Shown in pieces: positions 12,589-26,331 of a stretch of 64,000 nucleotides of DNA (positions are counted from its first letter, which is position 1; each line of letters starts with the position of its first letter). Under the pieces are notes generated by a model, which worked only from the letters and a program-made list of their open reading frames with translations, did not search any database and was not told the DNA's origin. The DNA comes from Plumapathes pennacea. Lineage: Eukaryota > Cnidaria > Anthozoa > Antipatharia > Myriopathidae. The position numbers were made by a program, and so were the translations under genes. The stretch lies in contig OZ038472.1 in the NCBI GenBank assembly GCA_964036295.1, positions 7,524,001 through 7,588,000 of the forward strand, given 5' to 3'.

Positions 12589-14765
12589 CTGAAACGCGAA
12601 CAAACCACGTGAGCTAACACATAGCGTTCACTGGAGCGAGTCGGTGATTAAGTGGCCGGGGCGTTTTGACAGATAATGATGGAAAGGCAGTCAATACTGC
12701 AAGATGAAAAGTAACAAAGCAAAAGGGAGATATAAACACTGCCCTTCCATGCTTCTAGAAGTTTCACTTTCACACGACGCATTACGTTTCATGAAATGAC
12801 GACAAATCCCATTCACACGTTCGCAACTGTGTTTACAGAACGACCACAAAAGTTATGGTCGAGTTTCACTCACCAATGAACACAGTACAAGATTCTCAAA
12901 ACACACTTGAAAGTATGCCAAGGTTACTCAGAGACAACATCATTGGGCGGGCTATAAGCACAGCTGATCTTTGTGAAAAATATCGGCCTTCAAAGCCGTG
13001 CGTGATTTTAACTAACACATCCAGCGTGAACCTTCATTGTGTGGTTTTGTAGAGGTCACTTCGCTTTTCAAGACCCGGCGACTGATTGAGTGAGAGGGAC
13101 GCCAGCAGTCTTTAAAATGCCCTTTGCAAACTTCGGTACCCATAAAATGTCCGAGCGCGTAAGGTAGTTGCTATTTCCTTCGACTATAAATCAAGTTCTA
13201 TATTTGTACGCAACCGGCCGACGAATTCAAACACAATACAACATACCTGCTCTCTCATTTTGTCGAACAATGGTCTCTTATCGCGTTACAAGCTGGAGTC
13301 GAAATGTCAGAGATGGATAATGTAATGTGTTCCTCGTCAGATTGTAAACAGAAGTTTAAAGTTCTACAGAGAGTCACTGTTGAACGATGACAACTGGAAA
13401 CCGCAAACCCTGCATCACTAATGATCGCTGGCGATAGTTAAATCCCAGAGGAATTAGTCGTTTGACTGCACCCTTCCTGAATAATCTAAAACACGCTTCT
13501 CCGCATTTCTGGCTCCAGAAGGGTGTAATATAAATAGGTTCACCTTTATTACACATAAAATGTGCTCTTGTGGTCGCGCAGGGGGCAAATAAAATCACGC
13601 AGGCAGAAATATCCCTGTATCAACTACACGTTCATAAAGACAACTTGTCACCCGCACAATTATTACTCCCACAATGTCACTCACTCCAGTGAACAAAAAG
13701 GAAAAAAAGAAGTGGGGGCGATTGGGTTTGTCAGGTATACTTGGCGAAGCTTCGATGTCTAGACAACCGCCTTGTAATTGAGTGACAGCGAGAGCAGATC
13801 GCATAAAAACTGATATATGTTGGAACGCGAGAAATTGGTCGTCTTGTTTATACAGACTTGGTCAATATATCACGATATGAACCAAGTTACTGATTCCGTG
13901 CGATTGAGACTTCATTACTCTGTCCACATTTTCCGCAAATTACTCGGGTCAAGCTCCAATGAACGCCTAGGTCGAACAATATCATATCCTATGCACAAAC
14001 GGGATTCGCATCAAGAAATGTCTGCCATATTAAAATACCGTGCGTTTTGTGTTAAAACATGCCAGTAATAAGAGCCTTGAGAATTAAGTAGATTTTACAG
14101 ACCGCAAATCTGACAGCTTTACCAAGAATGTTATTCATATTTCGACTCTGTCAGATCGAAGGTCGAGAAGGTCTTCCATGATAATCGAATTGTCGAATGG
14201 CAAAATGATAATAATAACAATTCCAATAAAGCCTCTACGCCCGACTGTCGTTTATATTGCTCACGGCGACGATATCACGAGCTGGTTGCACTGCAAAGTT
14301 ATGCAAGACCGATACATCTTGTTCTATCAAAATCGAGCGACTATTAAAAGCAGTGTGCTAATAAGCTCGAGCACTCTACACATTGAATACTGCCGGCCTG
14401 CGTCAGTGGAAGTGAAACTAAGGTGAAACTGTGAGACTGTCCGGTGTACTGTAGATATGTTGAATTGGTTCAAACGTTACTTGGAAACCTTCTCTTACGA
14501 CATTCGGCATATCCATGTCAACCAGTGCACGATTTTGTACCATACATGCGGTGCCCTGTACACAGACGAGAATATTGTGTACGGGGGCTCCTTATTTTCG
14601 CTCGAACATCCACTGCTCAGCAAGTGAACCAAATTCTAATTTCAATCGGCGGCTTCATAAAGCTTCTGGCGACTACGTCATACTATTGTGTTCCGGTTAG
14701 AAACCGAATAAACAGAATTCGGCCAGACGTTAGTGAACTCTGATCAATAATGTTTGTTTTCTTAC

Positions 14766-14860
14766 CTGTGAGCGTCTTTCACTTGGCGCGCGGTGGTCAA
14801 GTCGCTCCAGCTTCAGTCAGACTCGCTTCGGTGAACGGATATGACAGGCTCCTGCGGTTA
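14766..14860 (-). other. Candidate 5' UTR exon of the NSP-family gene
   Basis: On the minus strand a CTCACAG|GTAAGA donor lies at 14766/14765, about 2.2 kb upstream of the first coding exon, whose 12588 acceptor reads TTTCAG|GTTGG. Joining the two puts an in-frame TGA shortly before the junction, so this exon would be non-coding and the ATG at 12566-12568 becomes the first usable start. The exon's upstream limit is not visible, so its right end is arbitrary. Confidence 0.4.
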
Positions 14861-16383
14861 CGTAGTTAATATAATAATAACACAAAGGATTATGATTACT
14901 TGGAATATTATGAGAGGATTGGTGCAAACAAAAACTGTTGTTTCGGGCGTTTCACTGATGTGAAAATTCTGGAGTCGCAGCGGGATAGGAAAAGAGAGAA
15001 TACAAAAGAGCAGGAGAGGCGAAGTAAAACTATCAAAGAGTCAGAGTTTGGCGAGTGCTAAATTTTATCACTGCGTGACGTGCTATAGTTTTTCAAATAT
15101 AAACACGGCACATCCAGTTGAGGCGAAAGACTTCTTGAAATTGCGCCTCTTAAAACTCAGAGAATAATAAACTCATGGACAGAAAACGGAATAAAAAGTC
15201 ATGCGGTACAGTACGTGTTTGCTTGATATTTACGGGGTGGAGTGGGGGTTGGAGAGTCCCCCATCCCCGTCCCCTTCGTCCGACTTCCACATAGTACGGA
15301 ATGCCTGCACTCATATGGGGCGTGATGGTGTGGACAACAAGAATCGCCTGGTTTCAGTGGTTTTGCCAGCGGTATTTTTGGCGGAGCAAAGGACTGAACA
15401 AGCGGAAGTGGTTCTTTTTCGTGCGTTGTTGAGCTGTATGGGCTCATTCTTCTTATCATTGGTACATCTTGACCGCAAGTTTATAGTTCGGCCGGGAAAG
15501 GACGTAATTCAAATACAGTAGAACCCCGCTAACTCGAACTCGGTTAATTCGAACTCCCCGCCATCTCCAACTCAAACCCACTTCCCTTGGATTTCCCTTT
15601 CAGTCATTTACCGCCCCATCAGACATCAAGTGTTTTTCTCTGGACCAAATATGGGGCGCGACGTGACTGTGATAAGTGGAGTTCCGCAATAAATTGAATA
15701 ACAGGCATTTGATCCAATTACGTCAAAGTCTGTGTATGGAACGTTGCTGGAAGAGACAAAACTCAAACAATGCCGTTAATCTATAAGGTCGAAGTACCAG
15801 GAAACACACCGCCGACCAAATAAAATCAGTGACAACTTTTGTTCAGTAAAACTGGGCTCCAAAGGTCAGGATTATTGTGGCAGTCATAAGCTAATCCCAC
15901 AAAACAAAGAGTTCGCCCTTTCGCCCGTGTTGCACATTTCCTGGTTCTAACTTGCTAATCTCATCAGTGTTTAACTCTCTCGTCGGTCTGACGAAATATT
16001 AATATAATCGCGGCGCCCACGGCATTTCGTGGATAAACTAGACCTGATGTGACGTCATACTCGTTCCCAGGCTCTTTCCATCGCCGCAATGCAGATTTTC
16101 CAATTTTAAATAACCCTAACACTAACGTTTGCCCTCCGATCTTGTGCAAAATGTTCCTCCGTAGTGCGTAGAGATCTTCCGCTCGGTTAGTATCATAAGC
16201 CATAACAAAGAGATTGGTACAATAAAAGCTGGGGTAGTTGGGTTCATGAAAGCCGAGATAGTTGCAGCGACATGTGCGTTTAGTGCAAAATAGCATTGAA
16301 TGTAAACGGATCTGTTTGTAACAAGAAAATGAAGCAAACAAACCAGCGGACAGACAGAAAAGTGTCCACAGTGCAACTGTGGA
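14861..16383. other. Intergenic between the NSP and CIP4-like genes
   Basis: No supported gene. It holds one Tigger/pogo-like repeat fragment (15516-15610). The interval between the 3' end of the CIP4-like gene (stop at 16751) and the candidate first exon of the NSP gene is under 2 kb, so the NSP promoter should lie here. Confidence 0.55.
15516..15610 (+). mobile_element. Tigger/pogo-like terminal fragment
   Basis: Starts at a TA dinucleotide followed by CAGTAGAACCCCGCTAACTC, then GAACTCGGTTAATTCGAACT. CAGT..AACCCCGCTA..TCGAAC is the typical terminus of Tc1/mariner Tigger/pogo-related repeats. A related terminus in the opposite orientation ends at 25206. Confidence 0.6.
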
Positions 16384-16389
16384 TTTATT
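16384..16389 (-). promoter_or_regulatory. Candidate poly(A) signal of the CIP4-like gene
   Basis: AATAAA on the minus strand, about 360 bases downstream of the stop codon at 16751-16753; a second one follows near 16403. Only the hexamer is seen and no cleavage site can be fixed. Confidence 0.3.
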
Positions 16390-16750
16390 ATGGTATATAT
16401 CAATTTATTATGGGATACATCCACAGCAGTGGCTTCTATCCACTACCCGACTCTTTAACTCAAATTTTAAGAAATAAATTCGCGTTGAAGCGCTGATACT
16501 GAAAACGGATTTTATACAATATATAGTTTAATCGTAACTGCATGACTCGGGCATTGCTCCTTTAAAAGTTTTGATTTTAGTCTTTCAAATGCTGCCCGGG
16601 TAAATTTCTCATCGGCAAATTTAAAATGACACTTCTCAGAAAATACAAACACAAACAGATTAAAACGCAATCTAAAAACTCAAGATACATTCCCATTGAC
16701 TGGACTTCAGCTACAGCTGCTCGAACTGGAAAATAGACGGCTGAGCCACA

Positions 16751-19700
16751 TTAATCGAACACTTCGATGTAGGCAGTCGGTACGTAACCCTCCTCCTCAT
16801 CCCGCAGAACTTTAGTCCACCCGCTGTTGTCCGTGTCCGGCTCAAGGACGATCAGTATTTCTCCACCAACAACAGCCAGTTCGCCATCATTGGTACCTAC
16901 GGACAGGAAGCACACGTAAATTGTTTAGTTTCTGGAAGCGACAAATGATCAAAGGCTTTAAAGTGCAAGTTGCGTCTGCGAATCTTCCAATACGAGTTCC
17001 AACAGTTGTATGGAGATGTTGCCTCGTTCCGGGTTATTGACGTGTCTGGTCACATGACCCAGTCCACCACGTGACTGAAATTCAACTCCTCGGGCTTCTT
17101 GAGTGCCAAAAAAAAAAAAGGGAAGAGCATCAAAAAGTATGTAGATATGCAAAGGGCTATTTGTCTTATTCTTAGAAGATTGGAGCCAGCCACAATTGGC
17201 ATCATCAAAAATAGCTCACGTGTTTCTGATACGACAAAAGAGAAATGATTAAAAAATGTCTCCAAAATTGATACGTGGCTTTAAATGTTCAAGCACACTG
17301 ACTACAGACAAGAAGCAATCGAGTTCCTCTCTTCCAAGGCAAAAGCTGCAATAAATCTGTGTGCAAGAAAACAAAATTCACGCTTGTCCTGAAGGCCGGC
17401 GATACATCATGGAACTTTCAAAACAGGGTTGCTGGGCATTGTACAGCAGCAGCTCTTGTTGTAAAACCAGCATTCAGCATACAACCAAACACAAGAAATA
17501 ATGTATCGATTTTGAAACAACTGCCCGCCAACTTGCGCCTTGCAAGCAGAACCTCTTTCAATCTCCCCTGCTAGAAACGTGAAAGAGCCTGTGCTAACGA
17601 ACTCGACTTTCTCTACTGAGCATGCGTAAGCCGCTCCAAACACTTGGATGAGTCAATTGGTCTCGATAAACCGGCAACGAGTTAGGGTTGCCACGCATGT
17701 ATAGTTCGGTGAATCGCCGACTGTCTTTGTGCTGGTGTTGTTTGAAACGAGGCTTCAACAGGCTCGGTCAAACAGGCTGAAAGTCGCGCATGCTCAACAA
17801 AAAAATATGGAGGTCGTCGGCAGAGCCTTCTTCTTGCCATATAGGGGAGAATGAAGGAAGTTCTGGATAGCTACGTGTATTGCAAAATTGATCGTTGCGG
17901 TCTGAAATAAAGTTGCCAGGGTTGTTGTTGTTGTGTGTTTGTGTTCTGTAGAGCATTGAGTTACCTTGAAAGTCATAGAGCATCCTGCACTGTATGTCAT
18001 CGTCTTCTCTGAACTCCTCATCAGAAGGCTCCTCTACAGGGGGTACTAGAGCGGCAGGAGGCCCTGGGGCCGGCGGCGGGGGCACACTATCCGTAGGGGC
18101 CGGCGGAGGTTGAACGCCGGAGGTTTTATACAGTTTCTCTGGGGGTGGGGGCGTGTCCCTGTTTTCGAGAGCCGCCAAGTAGCACTGCCGAGAGTTAAAT
18201 AACAAGTTAACGTAGAACCCTCATTAGGCATATATATTTGTCCCCAAAAATCACTAGAACACGTCCTAGTAGTACAAATCCTGTAATTTATCGTTCATAT
18301 CAGAGCGGTGCACAGACAAATGAGGACAAGTGTTCAGTGATGATGACGAGGAAGTAGAAAGCGTTTGACATTTGAAGGTTTTCTAGCCTCAAGCTACAGT
18401 GTAAGAAGAAAATGGGGGAGGGAGGGTTTAACATGGTTCAACATATGAAAACAGGAATGCCACAACCCCCAAGACAGTAAGATTAAACGAATTATGTATC
18501 TGTATTTCTTTAGTCCAACATGCATCCACTATGCGGACAGATGACGTTTTTGATAACCTCTCATGTTTGTCATGGTTTGACAAAACAGTGACTTCGAAAT
18601 TACTCTTTTGCACGAGGCATGCTATTGGTCACGAAAACGAGATTCAAGGTCGCAGAGGAAAGAGCCTGGGAACGAGGTTAGAGTGTTCTACCCAGGTCCC
18701 CACGAAAACTGTTCGTTTGGTCGGTAACACAGTTACGTCTGAATCTACGAGCCTCAAAATCTCAACAACATCGAGTGAACGATACAAATCTCAACAACAT
18801 CGAGTGAACGATACAAATCTCAACAACATCGAGTGAACGATACAAATGTCACCTTGCTGTACATAACCAAACACTCTAATTTTCATTTCGTGTGAGGTCA
18901 GTCTAACCTGATACTTGTGAAGTTCCACATTAACACTGTCCAGTTCTTTGGCATTCTCGTTAAGCTGCTGTTCGATTGTGGCAGAGTCGCCAAGACTTGG
19001 ATTCTGCTGGTAAACATCTACCATTTTCTCCATTGCCTCTCTTATAAAAAATAACAACAACAACAACAACAACAACAACAAAAGAACAAACAAACACAAA
19101 AGAAACATGTCGGCTACAGTTCTGGTAAAAATCAAACCTTCCACATGAATTCTGTCAATGTGTGTATTGTCAATACTGTACATAAGTTCCATGTACGTGC
19201 ATAATTAGATAAGTCAAAATGTTATTTGTTAGTTGTAAACTGCACTACGGCCAAGAACTCGAAAATGGCCTGTGGTATTTGCATACGAAACTAAATGATT
19301 GATGTAAACTCGTTCTTCGTCCAGTCTTTTTAAGTTTAAGCTTAAATTTTCATTTTGGTTTAAGATGTTCCTTTTTTGACAGAAACTATAAGCAGCAGAC
19401 GATGGTCGCTTGAAAATTATCACTTGACTCCTCTCAAACTATTATGTCGCTTCTGAATCGAGCACAATGGTCACTACACGTCACCTACCGCGAAATGACA
19501 GGTTTGGAAGCTGTAAATGAATGTTTAAAAACGACGCGAGTCTTCTGTTGGTCTGACTTTTTAGTAGTTAACAGCATGGACTCTGAAGGTGAGACAGAAG
19601 ACTACCTTGACGATCTGAGCTTGTCCACTTGAGCCTCGTACACCGCTAATTTCTTCTTGCAGGTTCTGATTTTCTGTCCTGGAGTCAACGTTTGGAAGTC

Positions 19701-21014
19701 GTTTCCATCCACACCAGCCTCATCGTGCTGCACAAGAAAATACAAATTTCACTGAGGCCTAGAAGAGCGATGGCACTGTCCACCTTCCCACCCTGACGTC
19801 TAATGTATCCCTCAATGCCTTTGGAACCCCGCTTTTTCTGTTCAGTGATCTTGCTCGAGCTGATGTTGTCATAGTTGCTACAGATCTAATAAATTCCCTG
19901 GTTTGTTTTTCTATAAATTCCCTAATTTTTCCCTCACCAAATACCAAATGGGTATTATACCAAACCGGTGTCCTAGCGGATTTTATCCCCCCGGATAAAA
20001 CCCGCTAGCGGATTCAGTCCCCCGCGGATAATATCCGCTAGCGGATTCTATCCCCCTCTCGCGGATTTAATTCCCCCTAACTCGTACTCGACAGCGAAGC
20101 GTTCAAAGGTCTTAGAAGCCGTGTCTTGAAATTTATCATGTAGTTGGATGCAAAGCACATTAGAGACTTAAAACAAAGATTGATTTTTAACAATAGGCAT
20201 AGCCGTACGCCATTCCCTTTAACCGTCGGTCGGGGTCGTGGCTGGTCGGCCACACACACATCGTTTTCGAAAGCTCTAATGTTGCTTTGATCAACTAAAT
20301 TAAACTAAACAGAGAGCAATGACGGGGGTATAAAATCCGCGGGGATAAAATCCGCGAGAGGGGATGAATTCTGCTAACGGATTCTATCCGGGGGGATAAA
20401 ATCCGCTGTGACACCGGCGCAACAGCCTCAGACCTCCCTGCACCCATCCATTCTATCCTTCTATTACAGCATCACGCTCTTTACAGATAACAAATATAAA
20501 TTACTGAAGAGCTCAAATGGCGAGAACTTCGTGTGTTAAACGTTCAAAATGTTGCTGCAACTGGCTTTTTCTGCAAACAGTATCGCAAAATGGACAGTAT
20601 CTCAAAATGTATCAGTAGCTGCTGTAGTTACGTATACAGTACAGTACAGTATAAGTGAAACTGCAAAAGATGCAAACAAAACCTTCTTCTTCTTCCTGCC
20701 AAAACCAAACGTTCCCTTCTTCTTGGTCTTTTCAGCAACATTTTGTGACCGTGTTATTGTCTGAGCTTTGCCCTTTTCCTCAAATGGAATGTCTCCCGGA
20801 GGTTCTAAGGCAGTCTTGTTCATTTCACATAATGCCTGACTGTCCTGAGAAACAAAGCGTCACGAATAAACGAAAGCAAGAACTATCACATAAGATGAAA
20901 AAGTGATTGCATTTTACTGAATTGCCAACAAAGTAAGGTGCACCACTCACTGCATTACCTTCGCGCAAAACAGATTAGAACATGTTTTTCATGTAGTAAA
21001 GAGTTCACACACAC

Positions 21015-21050
<36 letters not shown>

Positions 21051-21515
21051 ATAAAACAAAACAATGAGTTATGAATATTGGAAGGTACTGGTTATAGCAA
21101 GAGCATCAGAACTACAGCATGAAAACCACTTGCATAATCGTTTTTAGATACATGACAAGGAGGCTTCAAAAGCCTAAAATCAACACTTGCAACTTTCTGT
21201 CTGGCACAACTTTCAAATTTACCCTTTAACCCTAAAGGGTGACCCAACTTAAATTTTGTCCTCAAGTTTCTCACCAGAAATATTAATTACATACAGTTAG
21301 GAGTTAAAGGAACGAATTCCAAGCTAATTGGCAATTTAGGTTTTTTTTGCAAATAAAAAAGTGCTCCATAAATCACCATTAAAATCGCACACGACAAGAC
21401 CGGCTATAATCTTTATTTGCCTGCAAAATTTAAGACACATTCACCAAAGGAAACTCGAGAAAAAATGATGACTCGACAAGATCTACAAGTGCGCATGTGT
21501 TAGCTGTAGTAGCTG

Positions 21516-21552
<37 letters not shown>

Positions 21553-24500
21553 TGTGTGAAAATTAAAGTTGATCAATCTTGAGAGTGAAAGGATCAAAAT
21601 GAAAGATCAAATTCAGGATTAGCATAATCATGCTTTGAATAACTGGCTCTTGATGGCTGCCCTTGTCTTACCTTTGGGCCATCCACTGATGTGCCCTTTT
21701 GTTTCATGTTTTCAAGACAGGTCTGGATAATCGGCATAACCTTGCACTCAACCTCTGCATACTGCACCAACAGCTCCCCTAGCTTTTTTATTCTTCGCTC
21801 TTCCATGGCTTGAAGTCCCTGTTAACAGACCACAGAGATGAACAATACAAATGACCCATGGAACTATGACATGGCCATGTGCAGTACTAACCATAAATAG
21901 CCCACACCTGAGTTACATTTCATTACAGCTAGGTCTAGTGCAACCCCTTTCTGACAAAAATAAGTTTGACTTGCATAAAACTGAATGTATCAGTATACTG
22001 GGTAAACTTATTTTTATATCGTTGTAAAGCTTTGCACCGGACGTTGTTTTGAAACAGAGGCAAAGGAAACTCAGAAATGGGGTTCAAACACCCTGCATAT
22101 TTAATTTTTTTATTTTGGGTAGCCGAATTCCCTGCCCTAGTTTCAAAACCCGCTGAAACTGTTACAGCCATATGGATGAGCAAATAGCCCCACCCTTACG
22201 AAAACTCTTGAATCTTACATGCTCAACATTAGAACAGCTTTTTGACCTAAAAATTATGATCCCAGGATTTTTCCTCTCCTCTCTTACATGTGTCCCTACT
22301 GTAAATTATATTTGGCACATCTAGTGGGTACAGTTTGTTGCTGTTGTGAAATGACCTCATTATTTACTTACATCAAATACTGCTGGCAACTCAGTACTAT
22401 AGTGCAGGGTCTGCTTGTTATTTGCCTTGTCCAGTTGATTCTTGTATTCATCACGAGCACGATCACATGCTTGGCCTTTCTCTATCGAGACTGTCTTAAA
22501 CTGGTCAGGTAAACAAAGCAGTTATGAGTTCCACTGGCTGTGCACTACATGCAACTGTACTGTAGTATTGTGACCCATAGTGAATTTGTCAACTCTCTCT
22601 AAGTAGACACCTCTCTAAGGCGGACACAAAATCTAGTCCCGAAGGTGTCCACCTGAGAGAGTTGACTGTAAATACAATATAAATAAAAACAATATAATAT
22701 AACTAGCGGGACCCCTGAAAAATAAGGTGATCAGATTCTTTCTTCCTATTTTCCTTTTTGAAGTCCATTTTCGAGCATCTTGAATGCAGTTTACAGTGTT
22801 AATGTACAAACTTCTCTGTAGTGCGTGTACCACTCGACTGTATCACTCAATGAATTGCCGATCAATCGACATGAAAATCTCCCCGTTTTTTGAACATGCG
22901 GAAGCATCAGCCCAACATCCAGTCACCTGACAGCACAAATTCTCTTTTTAAACTCATTTCCGATTTCTAAAAGAACTGTGGTCGGCACACGAGGCCAATA
23001 TTTATACTTAGTTTCACTCAATGTGGCAGCCATCTTGGATTTTTTTATAAGGAGGCCCGGGAAAGAGCATTACAGACAGACGGACAGAAGTGGCTTAGCG
23101 TATTACTAGTAGTAATCAGAGATTAGTCAGGGTGTTCAACTTCTCTTTGCTTGGAGTTGTTTTTGTTCTAAAATGCTTTTCCCTATAACAATCTCAAAAA
23201 GTTCATGGGTTTCGTCTGAAACCGGAAGTGAGCAGCACGAAGACCACGCGGTCCGGGTTTGAACCCCGGCCAAGCAATATTAAACCAAAACTTTTTCTTT
23301 GTTTCTTTCTTTTTTTTTTAATTCTTTGAAGACATACGAAAATTGTAAGACATGGTCAAATGCAATTTATACCTTCGTCGGAAGAAATAAGTTGAGTTGC
23401 ACATGAGAGTTTCACAATTTGACCATCCTGTGGCTTGTGATTAAATCACCGCGATACCTCTGTCTCCACAAAGCCGTATATTCTTCCAGATAAGCATCTG
23501 GAACATCAGTAAAGTGTCGGTTGCATATTGAGTATATTTTTCATCAATGCAGAAACTGAAATACAGTAATCGCAAGTCAGGTTACATTTTTCTGTGGAAT
23601 TCTTGCTGTCATGCTGCCCTTATTATCCCAGATATTGGCTTCTTTCACTGAAAAGTAGGTGTCTTTGCCTTTGATAGACCTCAGTGTGATCATTCAGAGC
23701 CACTCGTGCGACACAGGTTAGGTCCACATCAGCATTTATTAAATTAAATTAAAACAAATAAAATATTATTAAATGAAATTAAAAAATATAAAAATCAAAA
23801 TGAATCAGAAATAAAATCAATGTCAATCGAAATCAAATTCAAAGCCAATCAATATCAATTTGAAGTCAAACCAAAAAGGCTGCAGAATTCACAAGACAAG
23901 CTGAGCTTTGTGTGAAGAGCACTGATACTAGAAGTGTAATATTCACATGTGCATCCTTGTCCATATGGTGGGTTGTTCAACATTTTGGTCATGCCTACAC
24001 CTCATATGTGTGTGTGTATGTATGTGTAAAGAACCCCTGTTAATATATTGTCAAATGAGATAGGGTTACAATAGGACCCTCAGAGGGCTTGGGGGGGCAG
24101 TGCTGCAAAGAGGGAGACTTTAAAGGCTTGACTCTCCTCCTATATGAGCACAATTCACCATACTGCTACAGTGCTGATAATACAGAACCATGTCATACCT
24201 TTTCAATAGTGAGTCGTGAGTTTGTCATATCCTGGTCTGCCTTCTGGTAGGCCAAAAGTGCTTGTTCTGCCTCTGCATTTGCCTTTTCATACAACTTTTT
24301 ACTCTGAAATGTCAAGCATACTGTAAGGCTACACTATCAATATTGCTAATAGTTGCTGACATTAGTTGGGGTTTCTTGTTGGAGCAAATTTTGCATTTCA
24401 CAAAACAGTTAACTTATAATGTCATTTTGTAATAATAATAATAATGTCATTTATTTATACACAGTGTTAGGCAACTGCAGCAATAAAGCTGATGTGGCCG

Positions 24501-26297
24501 TGTTGATTGGTTTTGGTTTTATCTTCAAATCCTATGACATTTCACATGGGATGACTACAAATGTTTGGTTCAGACTTTCACAAAACTCCAGATATGACTT
24601 GTACACCAAATAGCAAAATGCTGCACAACGATTTGTTTAATAAGTTGAGCACCTGCATATATTGCATATAATGTCCAGCCTGGAAGAACACGAAGCCTTT
24701 ACATTGAACCTGACTCAGTCTGTACAGTCACTCTGCAAACTGAACTCACCACATCCATAGCTTTCATTTGCTGCTCCAATGCATCCTGAACTTTACGTCC
24801 ATCTGACAGGCACTGCATTAGTTAAAAAAGGATTGACATTAGGTAAACGTGGTCTACAGTACTCAACAATCAAAACTACACTGTCTAGTAACAACAACAG
24901 CAACTTTGTTCATGCCACTCTTACTCTAAATGATAGATACCGTAATTTACAAAAATCCAAATGGGAATAGAAGTGTGTATTTTCTTGTTGAATTGTTAAA
25001 TTTGAGAAGAGTTAATGATTGGTAATACCTTCGCTATCTTGAACTCTCAAGGGAACTGAGAAATAGTTTGGGACAGCGGGGGCTTAAGATAGCGGGGTTG
25101 GCATCAATAGTCAATGAATGAAAGGGCGAATCCAAGGGAAATGGGCTTGAGTTTGAGATAGTGGGAAGTTCGAGATAACCGAGTTTGAGATAGTGGGGTT
25201 TAACTGCATATACTAATTCAATACCTGGTATTCCCTGGTGGTCACCCATCCAAGTACTAACCCTGCCTGACCAGGCTTTACCTTTTCTCATAACCATGCC
25301 AATGCCAAATTGTATTGACCAATAGATATAGTAATGAACAAAGAAGTCATTAATTTGCATTTTTGCTAAAAAAAAACATTCCCATATTCAACAGGGCCCT
25401 GCAGCTAGTGTACATTAATTGTAGCAACAATAACAATCAAAACAGAAATAATGAAGGAAGAAAGGATTGGTACAGGAGGCACACAAGGATAAACAGAAAA
25501 GCATCTACATCTAGTTACCTTTCTTCTTTCTGCCTTAAGTTCACTGTGAAGAGTCTGCAGTTCCTTATACACAGAGGACATCATGTTCTCTGTGATCAGC
25601 TCATGTTGTCCAGCTAAATCATCAGTTTCTTTGACAACACCAATAAAAGCCTTTTGGAATGTTAATCTGTGAAGATACAACAACTTGCTCTAATAATAAT
25701 GCTTTCAGTCAATTCTACAGCTGCTACAATATTGAAACAACAACAAAACAACTAACAAGCAACATAAAATTCCAAACTACTGCAATCAAATTACACTCTG
25801 TAACTGACAGCCTTTTAACAAGTGAGATATCCATCAGGCTCAATATCAGAGTTAAAGGTTATTCAGTGCATACAGTGTTCACTTACTGTTGTCCTTCTTC
25901 TTCCTTCTTTTTTGGAAGATATGATTTTGCCAACCTCCTAGTAAAAATAGATAAGTGCAATATATCAAATCACATCACTGTACACACAGCTGGGTCTACA
26001 AAAAAGAGAATAAAATTATGACCTGTTAGGCTACTGGATGTGTGGCCGATGTTGTTGCATGTTCGAAAAACGAGATTTTGATGCTGATTGATCGCCGATT
26101 CGCCGAGTGCTCCATCATTCAGAGAAATGGTTCATACTTTGACATTATAAACTGCATCCAAGATGCTCTAAACGGACTTTGAAAATGGAAAAACAAGAAA
26201 CAAAAGAAAAAATATCTGATGTCACCCATATTTTATGGGGGTCCTGCTAGTTATTATTATCCGATATAATACGCTTAGCAACCGCTGACCGCGGCTC

Positions 26298-26331
<34 letters not shown>

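Noticed and set aside
17768-18205. Extending the proline-rich exon as one long open frame with its own start
   Set aside because: The CAAG|GTAACT donor at 17965 joins in phase to the SH3 exon at 16896; the remaining open frame has low-complexity content and no family match.
23216-23277. Functional tRNA gene
   Set aside because: Only a T-arm/B-box-like block is convincing; acceptor, D and anticodon stems do not pair. Kept as a low-confidence repeat only.
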